A stretch of DNA of 64,000 bases from Leptolyngbya sp. SIOISBB (GTDB lineage: Bacteria; Cyanobacteriota; Cyanobacteriia; Phormidesmidales; Phormidesmidaceae), in assembly GCA_010671905.1 (NCBI GenBank), contig JAAHII010000001.1, forward strand, positions 2,108,001 to 2,172,000. Direction: 5' to 3'. The notes beneath the pieces were generated by a model. The model made no database searches. It saw only the letters and a program-made list of their open reading frames with translations, and had not been told where the DNA came from. Within the stretch, counting starts at the first letter, position 1; each line of letters starts with the position of its first letter. Position numbers and translations under genes: made by a program. Of this stretch, positions 1 through 9,578 are shown one piece after another.

Positions 1-188
1 GTTTGGCTGGTTTAGTACTGAATGTGTTGGTGTTAAACCTGATCTACAACGTCGTCTTCGGCCAGAAATGGGCGTATCTTGCCAATTTACTGGCAATTGG
101 TTTAGTCACGATCTGGAACTTCTGGTTAAACTTAAAGTTGAGTTGGCGAGTCACCCAGGTTGATGACCCAAGATCGCAAGGGCATTGA
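1..188 (+). CDS. GtrA-like membrane protein, C-terminal fragment (5' end outside window)
   Basis: The reading frame is open from the left edge and stops at 188, so only about the last 61 residues are visible. They form two hydrophobic segments ending in an aromatic stretch (IWNFWLNLKLSW), the usual ending of GtrA-family proteins. That family consists of small four-helix membrane proteins thought to flip or handle polyprenyl-linked sugars for cell-surface glycans. The next gene is a GT39-type membrane glycosyltransferase, which fits that role. The start and the first two helices lie outside the window, and a GT2-GtrA fusion cannot be excluded. The family call rests on hydropathy and the C-terminal motif only. 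Confidence 0.55.
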   Translation, partial: LAGLVLNVLVLNLIYNVVFGQKWAYLANLLAIGLVTIWNFWLNLKLSWRVTQVDDPRSQGH

Positions 189-588
189 TAAATTCGAATG
201 ACCATAATTGTCAGCGGCGTTGTCAAAAGAAATTCCAGGGGACTGACTGGATTTCTTCGCCCTAAATATAGCGAGTCGCAGTTTAACCAGGTCGCTTTGA
301 ATGCTTAAAACTGCTTTCTGGCAGGCATTTCTATTCCGTATTCCGACCTCTGCATTCCGCATCCTGTTATACGTCTGAAATTCATAAATCCGCGATATTT
401 GGTTACTGATCCGCCAGACTTGACCTGAAAAGCAGTCTCCTTATCCTAGGACGCCTGCACTTGTGGGCCTCTATACTTCATCCTAAGCTTCAGAGCTTTA
501 ATATAACTCTCATATTTAGCATCGCTAATCCCTCTATATTCTTAGTCTGCCAACTTATTGGTTATTTTAGAAACTATGGAAAAAACGA
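189..588. other. Intergenic region with dispersed ATTCCG repeat
   Basis: There is no convincing gene in this 400-base gap. Around 331-364 lies a run of ATTCCG-type units (TATTCCGACCTC, GCATTCCGCATCC). Related units occur near 31760 (opposite orientation), 45720 and 52670, so this is a genome-wide dispersed repeat. The rest is AT-rich with no clear hairpin. Confidence 0.5.
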
Positions 589-2197
589 GTGTTTTTTCTC
601 ACGATCTTACTCTATCCAAAAATCTCCAAATTCATTATTGGGATGGTGTTAGTTGTTGGAATCTTTCTGAGATTTTACAACCTTGACGGAAAGATATATT
701 GGCGAGATGAAGTTTTTTCATCGCTACAAATTTCAGGGCAATTATTGGCAGTAGCTAATTATGATGAACTATTTACTGGGGAGTTGATTAGCCAAACTGA
801 CATCATTAACTATCAATCCGTAAGTAATGGTACTCGCTACGCTGATACGATCAATGGCATCAAGGAATTTGAGCCTCAGTTAACGCCGCTCTATTTTGTT
901 CTAGCTAGGGGATGGAATAGTGTTCTGGGTAGTTCACCCTTACTGAATCGGTTATTGACTGCGTTCATCAGTCTGCTTTGTTTGCCTTGGGTTTATTGGT
1001 TATCCTTTCAGCTATTTGAAAAAAGTGTTGTGAGCTGGGTGACAACTGCATTTTTTTGCGGTGTCTCCGTTTCAACTCCTTTATGCCCAAGAGGCGCGTC
1101 CCTATAGCCTCTGGATACTCACGACCTTGATTTCAAGTTGGTTGCTATTAAAAGCTCAGCAGCAATCAACTCTTCAGAAATGGATGTTTTATTGCATTGC
1201 AACAATTGCCAGTTTCTATACATTTCTTTTTGCAATAACGACTTTACTAGCTCATGGACTTTATCTTCTAATTTCTGAGCGAGATAAATTCAGTCGCGTA
1301 ATGCTGTTATTTTTGCTGTCGTCACTCGCAAGTTTTGTCGCATTTAGCCCCTGGATTTGGATCTTAATTAATGATCCTCCCAGTAACTATGCTGCTGTGC
1401 CCCATGAAAGTTTTGGGGCTTATCTAAAGGGGTGGTTGAGAAATCTGAGTCTGCCATTTGCAGATTTTAGTATGAATGAGACCAGTTCTCAGATAGCTTG
1501 GCTATTCTTCTTTCTATATTTGCTGTTATTGGTTATTGCGATCGCATATGCCTATTTTTATCTGAATCAGTTTGCGACCACAAGAGCCTTTAGGTTTCTC
1601 ATCTGCCTACTGGTTGGGCCATTCCTCATACTATTAGCGTACGATGTTAGCCAAGGCGGACAGCTCACCACTAGAGCCAGTTATTTAGTGCCATCATTAC
1701 TGAGTGTACAACTAACTTTCGGCTATTTAATGGCTAGTCAGATAATCCAAATGAAGCGGTTGGGACTTCTTGTTTGTCTCTTCTTTCTGTCAGTTTCCAC
1801 CGCATCTTCACTAGTGTTAGTCAGTTCTGATACTTGGTGGCATAAAGCTGACGAGAATATCCATCACAAGGTAGCGACGATGATTAACCAAACAGCCCAG
1901 CCGCTAGTCATTAGTGATGTTGAATTGAGTTTGCCAATATCTCTGAGTCATTCGCTGAAGGCAAACACACAATATATTCTTTTACCATCTCCAGAATCAT
2001 CTGAAGCCCAATGGATTTTGCCGGAAATTCCTTACAGCGATTTCTCAGACATTTTCCTTTATCGTCCTTCTGAGCGACTCCAGACTGAAGTTAGCCAAAC
2101 ATCAGGTGTGGAGTTAGAAAATCTCATTGAAAGAGCCGACAATTACTGCAACTGCACACCTCAGGTACTGGTCAAGGTTGTCACTGCGGTTACCTAA
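589..2197 (+). CDS. GT39-type (ArnT/PMT-like) membrane glycosyltransferase, frameshifted
   Basis: Two overlapping frames, 589-1107 and 1061-2197, make one protein of about 535 residues. The N-terminal part has a first helix followed by WRDE, the acidic loop typical of GT39 polyprenyl-phosphate-sugar transferases. The second frame opens with SPFQLLYAQEARPYSL, a motif typical of bacterial family members, then about nine hydrophobic segments and a soluble C-terminal tail. The frames meet at a T7 run (1051-1057); with six T the product reads through. The start is uncertain. GTG 589 is in frame, and an ATG at 576 would join if the A6 run at 580-585 lost one A, giving MEKRVFF. The gene is visibly more AT-rich than the rest of the window, suggesting acquired surface-glycan DNA. 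Confidence 0.75.
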
Positions 2198-2782
2198 GCC
2201 AATCGATAGTTGCAACTATGAACAACCGGCAAGATTGAGAAGATGGCGGGGTGAGGGCAGTCGATAATCTCAGTGGTTAACTGTTTGATCTACAAAATGC
2301 GTTGAAAGTTACCCTGGTGATTCTGAGAGCAGTGAAACACAATCAAGGCTCAGGATATGGACTTTGAGCTGGTACCTTGAGAGGCTGCACAACGCAATTT
2401 CTGAATAGCGTCAGTGACCAGCTCTGCCCATGGCATGACACGTGATTCGACTCTGACAACCGCTGATGGTTCCGGCCAATCCATACAGAAGCTGACGATT
2501 AGAGGAAGTGCGATCGCTAGTACCCAGCGGCATAAGTCTCAATACCGATCCGCCCTCATCCCCCGGCCCCTTCTCCCAAAACTGAGAGAAGGGGAGCAAG
2601 TGGCTTGAAGTCCCTCTCCCAACATTGGGAGAGGGATTTAGGGTGAGGGCCAATGGGTGGTCAAATTTACGCCGAGCAGTACTAGCTAAGGATAATTATT
2701 GTGCGACAAGTGCCGCTGACTTTACCGGGACAGCGGTTAAAGTCGCCGACAGAGGAGCCTACCTGACCTGACCAGCGCTTGC
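2198..2782. repeat. Intergenic region with dispersed inverted repeats
   Basis: No gene is supported here. At 2553-2600 and 2608-2650 lie two adjacent hairpin-forming copies of the common cyanobacterial repeat (CCCTTCTCCCAAAACTGAGA then GAAGGGG; CCCTCTCCCAACATTGGGAG then AGGG), flanked by CCCTCATC and GGGTGAGGG. Short open frames across these copies are repeat-derived. A second partial copy lies at 11599-11643. Confidence 0.6.
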
Positions 2783-3268
2783 CTAAAGTCGGCAACGCTC
2801 ATCATCATCACAGTTTTGCAACCGAGCTTCACGCTCAGTAACAAGGGTTTGGAGACTAGGGCGACCAGTTGCCCGCAGCCGTAAATCAGCCCAAATATCA
2901 TATATTTTGTCGATGATGGGACCGATCAGGGGCCAACGAGTGGGGGCATAGATCCAACCGATGCCTAAGATGCTGTAGATGCGGCGGAAGACCTCAACAT
3001 TTTTGATCACGGTGCCATCGGCTAGCACGGCATGGATACGACCCATGGCGGTTTCAAAATCGACTCCACCATGGTCTTCGGGAGCGTAAGCATCGCTAGC
3101 AATATCGACGAATTGAACTAAGCCGCGACCAGCATCTTTTTTCTGCAAAAAATGAACTTCCCGTAGGCATAGCGGACAGTCGCCATCGTAGAGCAACTTG
3201 ATTTGCCAATTTTCTGGTGATTGGCTATCAGATGTGAGGACAGGATCGCGCTGAGAAACAGAAGTCAT
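2783..3268 (-). CDS. DCC-family (DUF393) thiol-disulfide oxidoreductase-like protein
   Basis: This is a 161-residue protein. After a polar N-terminal stretch comes LLYDGDCPLCLREVHFL (residues about 25-41), the DxxCxxC signature that names the DCC/DUF393 family. Members are small thioredoxin-like proteins thought to handle thiols, with few characterised. A C-terminal segment (YSILGIGWIYAPTRWPLIG) is typical of the long version of the family. The end carries an extra Cys pair (NCDDDERCRL). No signal peptide is seen. It is monocistronic and divergent from the next gene. The family call is firm; the substrate is unknown. Confidence 0.8.
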   Translation of the reverse strand: MTSVSQRDPVLTSDSQSPENWQIKLLYDGDCPLCLREVHFLQKKDAGRGLVQFVDIASDAYAPEDHGGVDFETAMGRIHAVLADGTVIKNVEVFRRIYSILGIGWIYAPTRWPLIGPIIDKIYDIWADLRLRATGRPSLQTLVTEREARLQNCDDDERCRL

Positions 3269-3461
3269 ATTGTGCTTACGGGTACGAAGATCAGCAAGTT
3301 TAACTGGACCAAACTCTATTTTAAGAAATATTGCGACTTTGGGGTGCGAAAGCTGTGGGCAGAGATCGTGCTAGTAATGTCACCACTTCACGGTTTTCTA
3401 ATCGTTGTCTCTTGACTCGGCCGCGTCGTGGCACACTAGCACTGTTGCTTAATTCACAACT

Positions 3462-4337
3462 ATGTCCATAGTGACGGCTGAGGAAAATGAGGCAATTTTG
3501 CAGACCCTGCTACAGGGTGGGCAGCAAGCGCGCCAAGCGGCCTTAGAAAATTTTGAAGTGTTTGAAAAAGGGCGCGAAGACTATGTCACGACGGTCGATC
3601 AAGCCTTGGACAGATTTCTGTCTGCAGCCTTTGCCCAACAGTTTCCCTCCGACGGCATCGTGACCGAAGAGAACCAGGGTTCAGCAGCAGCGTTTTGCGG
3701 ATGTCATGGCCGCCTGTGGTTTATTGATCCAATTGACGGAACTGAGGACTTTATCAATCGCGGCGAACATTACTCCATCATGGTGGGCTTACTGCGTAAC
3801 CAACAGCCTCAGGCTGGGTGGGTCTATGCACCTGCGCAAAGCCGCCTGTATTGGGGGGGAGCTGATTGGGGGCTATTTCAGCAAGATGACGATGGCAATA
3901 CGCTCACTTTGGAGCCTCATCCACAGGCCTTGGGAGACAGTCAAACGCTGCTGCTCGGCGATCGCGATCAGCGGCGGTTTGGGACGGCGATCGCGGCGCG
4001 CCTCCCGGAATTAACGTTTGATGCGATTGGCAGTTTTGGCCTCAAGGTGTTGGAAGTGATCAAAGGACAAGCGGGACTTTATGTTTATCTCAATGGTCGC
4101 GTTAAGTTGTGGGACACAACTGGCCCTTTGGCCTTAGCCCAGGCAGCGGGCCTAATTTGCTGCGATTTAAATGGTCATGCCATTCAGTTTGACCCTAACA
4201 GCATTTATCCCCAGAGCTTAATTCACCGTCAGCCCATCATTGTTGGTTGGCCAGATTATATAGAGGCTTGTTTGCCAGCGCTGCGTGAAGCCGTGATGGA
4301 TGTTCGCCGACAAGAATTAACTTTGGCCTCACGATAA
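3462..4337 (+). CDS. Inositol monophosphatase family protein (CysQ/SuhB-like)
   Basis: This 291-residue protein carries both signature motifs of the Mg2+-dependent, Li+-sensitive phosphatases: DPIDGTEDFI (residues about 90-99), which supplies the metal-binding aspartates, and LWDTTGPLALAQAAG (about 212-226). An upstream glutamate pair (VTEEN, about 69) fits the first metal ligand. The family includes inositol-phosphate, 3'-phosphoadenosine-5'-phosphate and fructose-bisphosphate phosphatases. The sequence alone does not fix the substrate; a 3'(2'),5'-bisphosphate nucleotidase role is the best guess. ATG 3462 is preferred. It is single, with no obvious operon partners. Confidence 0.85.
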   Translation: MSIVTAEENEAILQTLLQGGQQARQAALENFEVFEKGREDYVTTVDQALDRFLSAAFAQQFPSDGIVTEENQGSAAAFCGCHGRLWFIDPIDGTEDFINRGEHYSIMVGLLRNQQPQAGWVYAPAQSRLYWGGADWGLFQQDDDGNTLTLEPHPQALGDSQTLLLGDRDQRRFGTAIAARLPELTFDAIGSFGLKVLEVIKGQAGLYVYLNGRVKLWDTTGPLALAQAAGLICCDLNGHAIQFDPNSIYPQSLIHRQPIIVGWPDYIEACLPALREAVMDVRRQELTLASR

Positions 4338-4532
4338 AGCGATTACACATGCTTTAGAGCCATGAGTTGCTCCGTCAGGTCTTTGTGATTTATACAAGTT
4401 GTGATGGATATTGCTAGAGGTTTGTGGGTAGTATGAGTGCAGATTTATCACCGTCAAGGCTGCGATCGCAGTTATGGTTGACGGGGGTGATGATGTTCCT
4501 TCTGTCCGTGTAGCCCCTCTATCTAAACTCCC

Positions 4533-5216
4533 ATGCAGCAAGAAGCCTTTAGTGAGCTTTTTCCCTTATTTGAAATTGCAAGTCCTGAAACCGTTGAGTG
4601 GCTCTTGTCGGTTTCTACAGAGCATGAATACCCTGCTGACCGAGCGGTGCTGATGGAAGATGCCTGGGGCAATGCCGTTTACTTCATTGAGTCTGGTTGG
4701 GTTAAAGTCCGTCGTCATGCTGGTGACAGTGCGGTCACGCTAGCTGTTTTAGGCCCAGGCGACTTTTTTGGTGAGATGGCCATCTTAGATGAGTCCCCGC
4801 GCTCGACTGATGTCGTGGCTCTTTCCCCAGTCAAACTGTTGAGCGTCTCGGCGCAGCGCTTTATTCAAACTCTCTTCAAAGATTCACAACTGCACCACCG
4901 AATGCTGCAGCTGATGGTGCAACGATTGCGTCTCACAAATTTCCGCTTTCAATTGCGCAACCAGCCGCCTGCCGTGAAATTGGCGAACACCCTGGCAACC
5001 TTGAGTGAAGCCTATGGTCAGACAGTTGATGGTGGGGTCGCGATTTTCAACATTCCGGTAGATGATTTGGCTGACGTCGCCGACATTTCAGACGAAGAAA
5101 CCACCAAAATCATGGAGAAGCTGATCGAAAAAGGTTGGATTAAAGTCGATGATGACAACGCCTCGATTTTACTGACCAACTTTAAACAGCTCAGCCAGCT
5201 AGCTGGTAAGGGCTAA
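4533..5216 (+). CDS. Crp/Fnr-type transcriptional regulator
   Basis: This 227-residue protein has an N-terminal cyclic-nucleotide-binding beta-roll (about 20-130). The phosphate-binding cassette region reads GDFFGEMAILDESPRSTDVV, close to the FGE...R(S/T) core of cAMP receptors. A long helix (about 125-155) follows, then a divergent winged-helix region (NIPVDDLADVADISDEETTK). The gene starts at ATG 4533. cAMP binding is plausible because the key Gly-Glu and Arg-Ser/Thr positions are present. The window also encodes a class III cyclase and a channel with a cyclic-nucleotide domain. The recognition helix is atypical, so DNA targets cannot be predicted. Confidence 0.8.
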   Translation: MQQEAFSELFPLFEIASPETVEWLLSVSTEHEYPADRAVLMEDAWGNAVYFIESGWVKVRRHAGDSAVTLAVLGPGDFFGEMAILDESPRSTDVVALSPVKLLSVSAQRFIQTLFKDSQLHHRMLQLMVQRLRLTNFRFQLRNQPPAVKLANTLATLSEAYGQTVDGGVAIFNIPVDDLADVADISDEETTKIMEKLIEKGWIKVDDDNASILLTNFKQLSQLAGKG

Positions 5217-5776
5217 GCCACATTTGCCTGAGTGCCGCACGTTGCATGTTCTTAGTTATCAGCTCCTGCTGAATTATAGAGTTTTCGAGATTTCAAGCCT
5301 CCGTTCAGGCTTTCACGATTGTGATGAGTGTCGGTATTGTCGCTATCGGAACTTCGATCGTGGGTTCCAACATCTAAATTAGGGGCTTGCGATTTAATAA
5401 CATCCCTACCAGCAAGAACATTGACTGTAAGGGCGCAAGGCCTTGCGCCCCTCCAAGAGGTACTTTATTTCCCCGCAGATCCCTTAACTAATCAGCTGTG
5501 GCGAATGCAGATATTTGTAACAGGCTCTGTAGAGATCGATTACAGGTCCGTCAACTCTCTCAGAGGCTCATGTTACGGTGAACCCAATTCACCCTAGTTT
5601 GGTTTGGGCGATCGCGCGTAGCTTTTCAACTACTATGCGCTCATCGTGGAGCGCACTGATATTAATGATAGACCAGGGTAGCCACTGCCTAGATTGTCTA
5701 CCTGATATCGGTGCCGCTGAATGGTAACGCCAACTACCAAGCGGGTGTGGGTTGCTGCAATCTTAAGGAGTTCGCT
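5217..5776. repeat. Intergenic region with a 20-bp perfect palindrome
   Basis: GGGCGCAAGGCCTTGCGCCC at 5431-5450 is a perfect palindrome. It belongs to the same repeat class as 7931-7956 and 43761-43780. No gene is supported in the gap; a start at 5711 would be in frame with the next gene, but the ribosome-binding site favours 5777. Confidence 0.6.
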
Positions 5777-6262
5777 ATGGCCCTCCAAGTTCCACCCCCA
5801 CCTTCTATTTCTCCCCGTCAACTCACTTTGCTGCGCGTGGCTGCATCAATGGCTTGGAGTGACGGCAACCTTGCCAAAGAGGAAGTTGAGCTAATGCTCA
5901 AGCGCTTTAGTAGTCTGTTTGCTAGTGGTTCCGAACACCAAGCTGAGCTACAAAAAGAGCTGCGTGACTATCTCATGCAAAACATCCCTCTCGAAGAATC
6001 GGTTCCGCATCTACAATCTCAAGAAGAGCGGGAATTTGTTTTGCGGTTAGGGTACGAGGTGATTAGCAGCAGTGCCCGTACCCCAGAAGAAGACTTGATT
6101 AACCCTGAAGAGGCTGATGCCTACAATCAACTCGTGGCCTTACTCAACCTAACGCCTGAGCGAGTTGCCACCTTAGAAGAGGAAGTGCGAGGGGCGAGCA
6201 ATAACGATTCTTTGATTGATAATCTGACTCAGCAGCTCAAAGATTTTTTTGAGCTACATTAG
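5777..6262 (+). CDS. TerB-like (tellurite-resistance-family) protein
   Basis: This helical 161-residue protein begins MALQVPPPPSISPRQL. The segment LLRVAASMAWSDGNLAKEEV (about 17-36) matches the first helix pair of TerB-like domains, including the conserved acidic residue after SDG. A second acidic helix pair follows at about 70-110. Start ATG 5777 is chosen because AAGGAG sits seven bases upstream (5765-5770); the longer reading from 5711 lacks such a site. TerB-like domains bind metal or act as membrane-linked scaffold modules, and the cyanobacterial versions are uncharacterised. A HIP1-containing hairpin follows the gene. Confidence 0.75.
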   Translation: MALQVPPPPSISPRQLTLLRVAASMAWSDGNLAKEEVELMLKRFSSLFASGSEHQAELQKELRDYLMQNIPLEESVPHLQSQEEREFVLRLGYEVISSSARTPEEDLINPEEADAYNQLVALLNLTPERVATLEEEVRGASNNDSLIDNLTQQLKDFFELH

Positions 6263-6285
6263 TCAATCACTTAAGTTCAAGATGC

Positions 6286-6334
6286 ATTAGAGCGATCGCG
6301 GAGGCAGGCTAAAGGCTTCTGCGATCGCTCTAAT
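6286..6334 (+). terminator. HIP1-armed hairpin, possible terminator
   Basis: ATTAGAGCGATCGC (6286-6299) is perfectly inverted as GCGATCGCTCTAAT (6321-6334), with a 21-base loop. Each arm contains a full HIP1 octamer. It lies 24 bases after the TerB-like stop codon. No T-tract follows, so it may be an mRNA 3' end stabiliser rather than a classical terminator. Confidence 0.45.
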
Positions 6335-6777
6335 GTATTCTGCTGCAGCAAGTCGAACGCAAGGACCGGCACCACTTCCAAGGCCTTGCCATCACTCAAA
6401 GTGAGATATAGAACCCTAATGCGCTGACAATCATCAGGGCTGGCTACTGCTGGGAAAAATCAGAGCTAGCTACTGCTAGTATTAAGGATTGTGTGATTTT
6501 CATGAAGCTGACCGCATGTCTAGCTCTTTACAAAAACAAAATATCTTGATTTCTACATCGCTAAAAAACTGAGATAAATGGCTTGCAATCTTGTAAAATG
6601 GCTGCTTTTAGTCGGTCGATGAGACTTGGACTCATAGAGATATTTGAAAAACATGCGTAAATATACGTATTTATAGAGATCCTTATTTAAAGAGTTCGTC
6701 AACTTTCGCGGTATCTGCTGACTTGCGGAGGAGAGATGAGATAGAAAGATGACTATCATCGTGAAATCACTGATAGG

Positions 6778-6924
6778 ATGGGCTGCCTAGCGGCTCTATC
6801 TTTGGTCGGTTCTTGTATCTGGGGCTATCTCATTGTTCGATTGATTCAATTTGCTCCTGTCGGGGTGACATACTTGGTTTTGATTTTTCGAGACATTCGC
6901 TTGGTATCTTGCGCTCCCAAGTAA
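6778..6924 (+). CDS. Possible 48-residue membrane peptide
   Basis: An ATG at 6778 opens a 48-codon frame ending at 6924, 24 bases before the WecB-type gene. The product is strongly hydrophobic (one or two segments, including SLVGSCIWGYLIVRLIQFA) with a short basic tail (FRDIRLVSCAPK). No good ribosome-binding site is visible. It could be a real small membrane protein, the remnant of a longer membrane gene, or chance. The rest of the 6335-6948 gap shows nothing else. Confidence 0.25.
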   Translation: MGCLAALSLVGSCIWGYLIVRLIQFAPVGVTYLVLIFRDIRLVSCAPK

Positions 6925-6948
6925 TTTAAGAAATCTAGGTTAAATCGC

Positions 6949-7836
6949 ATGGACGAGAAAAAAGCATCTCCACTCCGAGAATCTTTTCAGAAAGCTGTTT
7001 TGACCTCTAAGGCCAGACAGCTCTTGGATTATGAGAAAACTGCATTAGCTAAGCGCATCGAAAAACGCATCAAGATTTTAGATGTCGATATCGATAGCTT
7101 TGCTGTTGATGAGTTTCTGAACAACTTGAATAAGGGCGTCGTTTTTACACCTAACGTCGATCATTTGATGCGTCTTCGAGAAGATCAGGAATTTGTCAAA
7201 GCATATGATGCGGCGGACTATCGGGTGTGCGACAGCCAGATTTTGTTATACGCCTCTAAGTTTTTGGGAACGCCGATTAGAGCAAAAATTTCTGGTTCTG
7301 ATCTGTTTCCCATGTTTTGTGAGCATCACCGTCATAATCCTGAGATTAAAATTTTCTTGTTGGGAGGCGCTGAAGGTATTCCTCAAAGGGCACAAGAGTG
7401 TATCAACCAGCGCATTGGTCGAGAAATTATTGTGGCAGCTCACTCACCTTCCTTTGGCTTTGAGAAGGATGAAGCTGAGTGCCAGCGCATTCTTGACATG
7501 ATTCGCAGCTCGTCGGCCAACGTTTTAATTGTTGGCGTCGGGGCACCTAAGCAAGAGAAATGGATTGCGAAGTATCAGAACCAATTGCCCAATATCGATA
7601 TCTTTATGGGCGTCGGTGCCGCGATCGATTTTGAAGCGGGCAATAAACCCCGGGCGCCGCGATGGGTGAGTGAGGCCGGTCTAGAATGGTTATACCGCCT
7701 GATGTCGGAACCCAGACGTCTTTGGAAACGGTATCTTTTGCAGGACATCCCTTTTGTGTGGTTGTTGCTCAAGCAAAAAATGAAGCGCACGTTTGCTCCT
7801 CTGGATACCTCCATAAACTCTATAGAGGCTCGTTAA
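6949..7836 (+). CDS. WecB/TagA/CpsF-family glycosyltransferase (GT26)
   Basis: This 295-residue protein has a charged N-terminal extension and then the GT26 fold. Hallmarks are VVFTPNVDHLMRL (conserved Thr, Asn and Asp), IFLLGGAEG, and GVGAPKQEKWIAKY followed by GVGAAIDFEAGNKPRAP. Family members transfer N-acetylmannosamine (or uronate or glucose) to an undecaprenyl-diphosphate-linked acceptor at the inner membrane face. The C-terminal basic/hydrophobic segment (RRLWKRYLLQDIPFVWLLLKQ, about 258-278) likely attaches it to the membrane. It suggests capsule, exopolysaccharide or teichoic-like polymer synthesis. The acceptor is unknown and no linked polysaccharide cluster is seen apart from the genes at 1-2.2 kb. 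Confidence 0.9.
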   Translation: MDEKKASPLRESFQKAVLTSKARQLLDYEKTALAKRIEKRIKILDVDIDSFAVDEFLNNLNKGVVFTPNVDHLMRLREDQEFVKAYDAADYRVCDSQILLYASKFLGTPIRAKISGSDLFPMFCEHHRHNPEIKIFLLGGAEGIPQRAQECINQRIGREIIVAAHSPSFGFEKDEAECQRILDMIRSSSANVLIVGVGAPKQEKWIAKYQNQLPNIDIFMGVGAAIDFEAGNKPRAPRWVSEAGLEWLYRLMSEPRRLWKRYLLQDIPFVWLLLKQKMKRTFAPLDTSINSIEAR

Positions 7837-8424
7837 GGAACCGGTTGCGTGACTCTGCCTTCCTTATCAAATGGAGCAGGCAAGGCTGTTTCATGGTCGC
7901 CAGAGGATATTTCAGACTGTCGATAGTTCGTAAGGGCGCACGGCTGTGCGCCCTTACCAGCAACCTGAAAACACCTTGACAGAATTTCTTTTGCTGGTAC
8001 GAAACCACCCTGCTATCAAAATGGAGCAGGTCACCGCTCAACTTTTTAGCATCCAGAATTGAGTGGGGGCTTAATTTGACTTAGAGGATGGTGATTGCTG
8101 CGTCAGCTTCAAAGCCCTCAACTTGGGGATGAGCATGGCATCAATGTCAGGTGTCAATCTCTATAGATTCGATGAATCGCTACTACTACATTTTTGAGGT
8201 GCCCCAAGTCGATGAAAGCGTACAAAAGATGCTCTTAGCATGCTCTCTGGCCTAAATTGACACTGAAGTATGGAGCAGTAATAAGTAGATGCTCTCTCTC
8301 AACTGACCTGCGCTAGTTTGGGCTCGGGGAAACATTGGTCATGAAACTACCTGCAAGTGGGCAACTGAGTTTGAGCACTATTGATGGTGCTGAAGGTCAA
8401 GCCTAGTTGTTTGGGCCCTTTCGT
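7837..8424. repeat. Intergenic region with inverted repeat
   Basis: TAAGGGCGCAC at 7931-7941 is inverted as GTGCGCCCTTA at 7946-7956, a REP-like hairpin of the dispersed GGGCGCA class. A short direct repeat, AAATGGAGCAGG, occurs near 7868 and 8019 on either side of it. No gene is supported. Confidence 0.55.
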
Positions 8425-9486
8425 TCAAGGCTCTTCGGGCGAGGGTAAGTCACCAAAGCCTTTGGCCTGTAAGAGGCGCTTACGGCGCTGGCGGGCGAGG
8501 GCTTGTAGGTCAACGTTGACATCCGTTTCATCAACAATTTCGCCCGTCAATTCTTCCAAAATGTCTTCTAGGGTGACGACGCCAGAAACCCCGCCAAATT
8601 CATCCACGACGACGGCAATATGTTCGCGGTTGGTTTGAAATTCTTGTAAGAGCTTGTCGGCCCGTTCGCTTTCGGCAATGAAGCGTACATCCCGTTTGAG
8701 AGTATGCGCGGGTTGATCACCTTGGTGTTCAATGAGGGCGGTGAGTAAGTCGTCTTTGAGGGCCACGCCCTGAACATGATCAATATCGTCTTCGATCAGT
8801 AAAATGCGGCTGTGGGGTGAGGCTAAGATATCGTCTTTGAGTTGAGCGATCGCAACCTGTCCTGGCAGATAGGTGAGTTCGACTCGCGGGGTCATGATAT
8901 GAGAGGCTTTGATGTCATTTAGCCGAAAGACTCGCCGAATCATCTCAGCCTCGTCTTCCTCGATAATGCCTTCCTGATAGCCGATTGAAGCCAGCAGCTT
9001 AATCTCTGTTTCATTGGTGGTGGGCAGGCGGCGGCCACGGGTAAAAGGGGCCGTAATGTGCTCTAGCAACATCACAAAGGGGGTCATCACCCAGGTCAAT
9101 GCTTTGACGGGCATAGCCATGAATAGAGCGATGCGTTGTGCATGTTGTTCGGCCAAGGTTTTCGGCAGGATTTCAGCGAAGACGATGACCAAAAAGGTCA
9201 AAATGCCGGAAAAGACACCCAGCAAAGCATCGCCAAAGACTTCTGCCGCGAGGCTACCGATGACGATGCTGCCAACGATATTGAACAGATTGTTGAGGAT
9301 CACGATGGTCGCGATGGGGCGAGTCACCTTTTGGCGAATCGACAACAGGGCTAGGGCTCTGGGGTTGCGCGACTGGGCGAGTTGTCGAGCTTTGAGAATC
9401 GGTACGGAGAGGAGAGCCGTTTCGGTGCCTGAGCAGATTGCCGATCCGATCAACATGATCAGCACCGCGATCGCAAGTTTGAACAT
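8425..9486 (-). CDS. CNNM/CorC-type membrane protein with CBS pair
   Basis: About 353 residues from the preferred ATG at 9486 (MFKLAIAVLIML); an upstream frame extends to 9522. The order is: a DUF21/CNNM membrane domain with about four hydrophobic segments, including the VIVFAEILPKTLAEQ signature typical of the family; two CBS repeats (about 195-310, with HIMTPRVELTYLP and HIAVVVDEFGGVSGVVT); and a short acidic/basic tail. The C-terminal CorC/HlyC domain of longer relatives is missing. Related proteins export Mg2+ or Co2+, or regulate such transport through nucleotide-binding CBS domains. The gene is divergent from the ABC ATPase gene with about 90 bases between the starts. Confidence 0.85.
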   Translation of the reverse strand: MFKLAIAVLIMLIGSAICSGTETALLSVPILKARQLAQSRNPRALALLSIRQKVTRPIATIVILNNLFNIVGSIVIGSLAAEVFGDALLGVFSGILTFLVIVFAEILPKTLAEQHAQRIALFMAMPVKALTWVMTPFVMLLEHITAPFTRGRRLPTTNETEIKLLASIGYQEGIIEEDEAEMIRRVFRLNDIKASHIMTPRVELTYLPGQVAIAQLKDDILASPHSRILLIEDDIDHVQGVALKDDLLTALIEHQGDQPAHTLKRDVRFIAESERADKLLQEFQTNREHIAVVVDEFGGVSGVVTLEDILEELTGEIVDETDVNVDLQALARQRRKRLLQAKGFGDLPSPEEP

Positions 9487-9578
9487 CCTTCTTTTGCCGA
9501 GAAACCGTTTTCTAGGTGACACCGCTGTTATGATCCAGCTAATCCAACTGTACGCTGCCAGTGCCTGTGTTTGATCCC

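Noticed and set aside
2414-2653. Short open frames on both strands around 2.4-2.65 kb
   Set aside because: They run through dispersed inverted repeats and have no ribosome-binding site or recognisable product.
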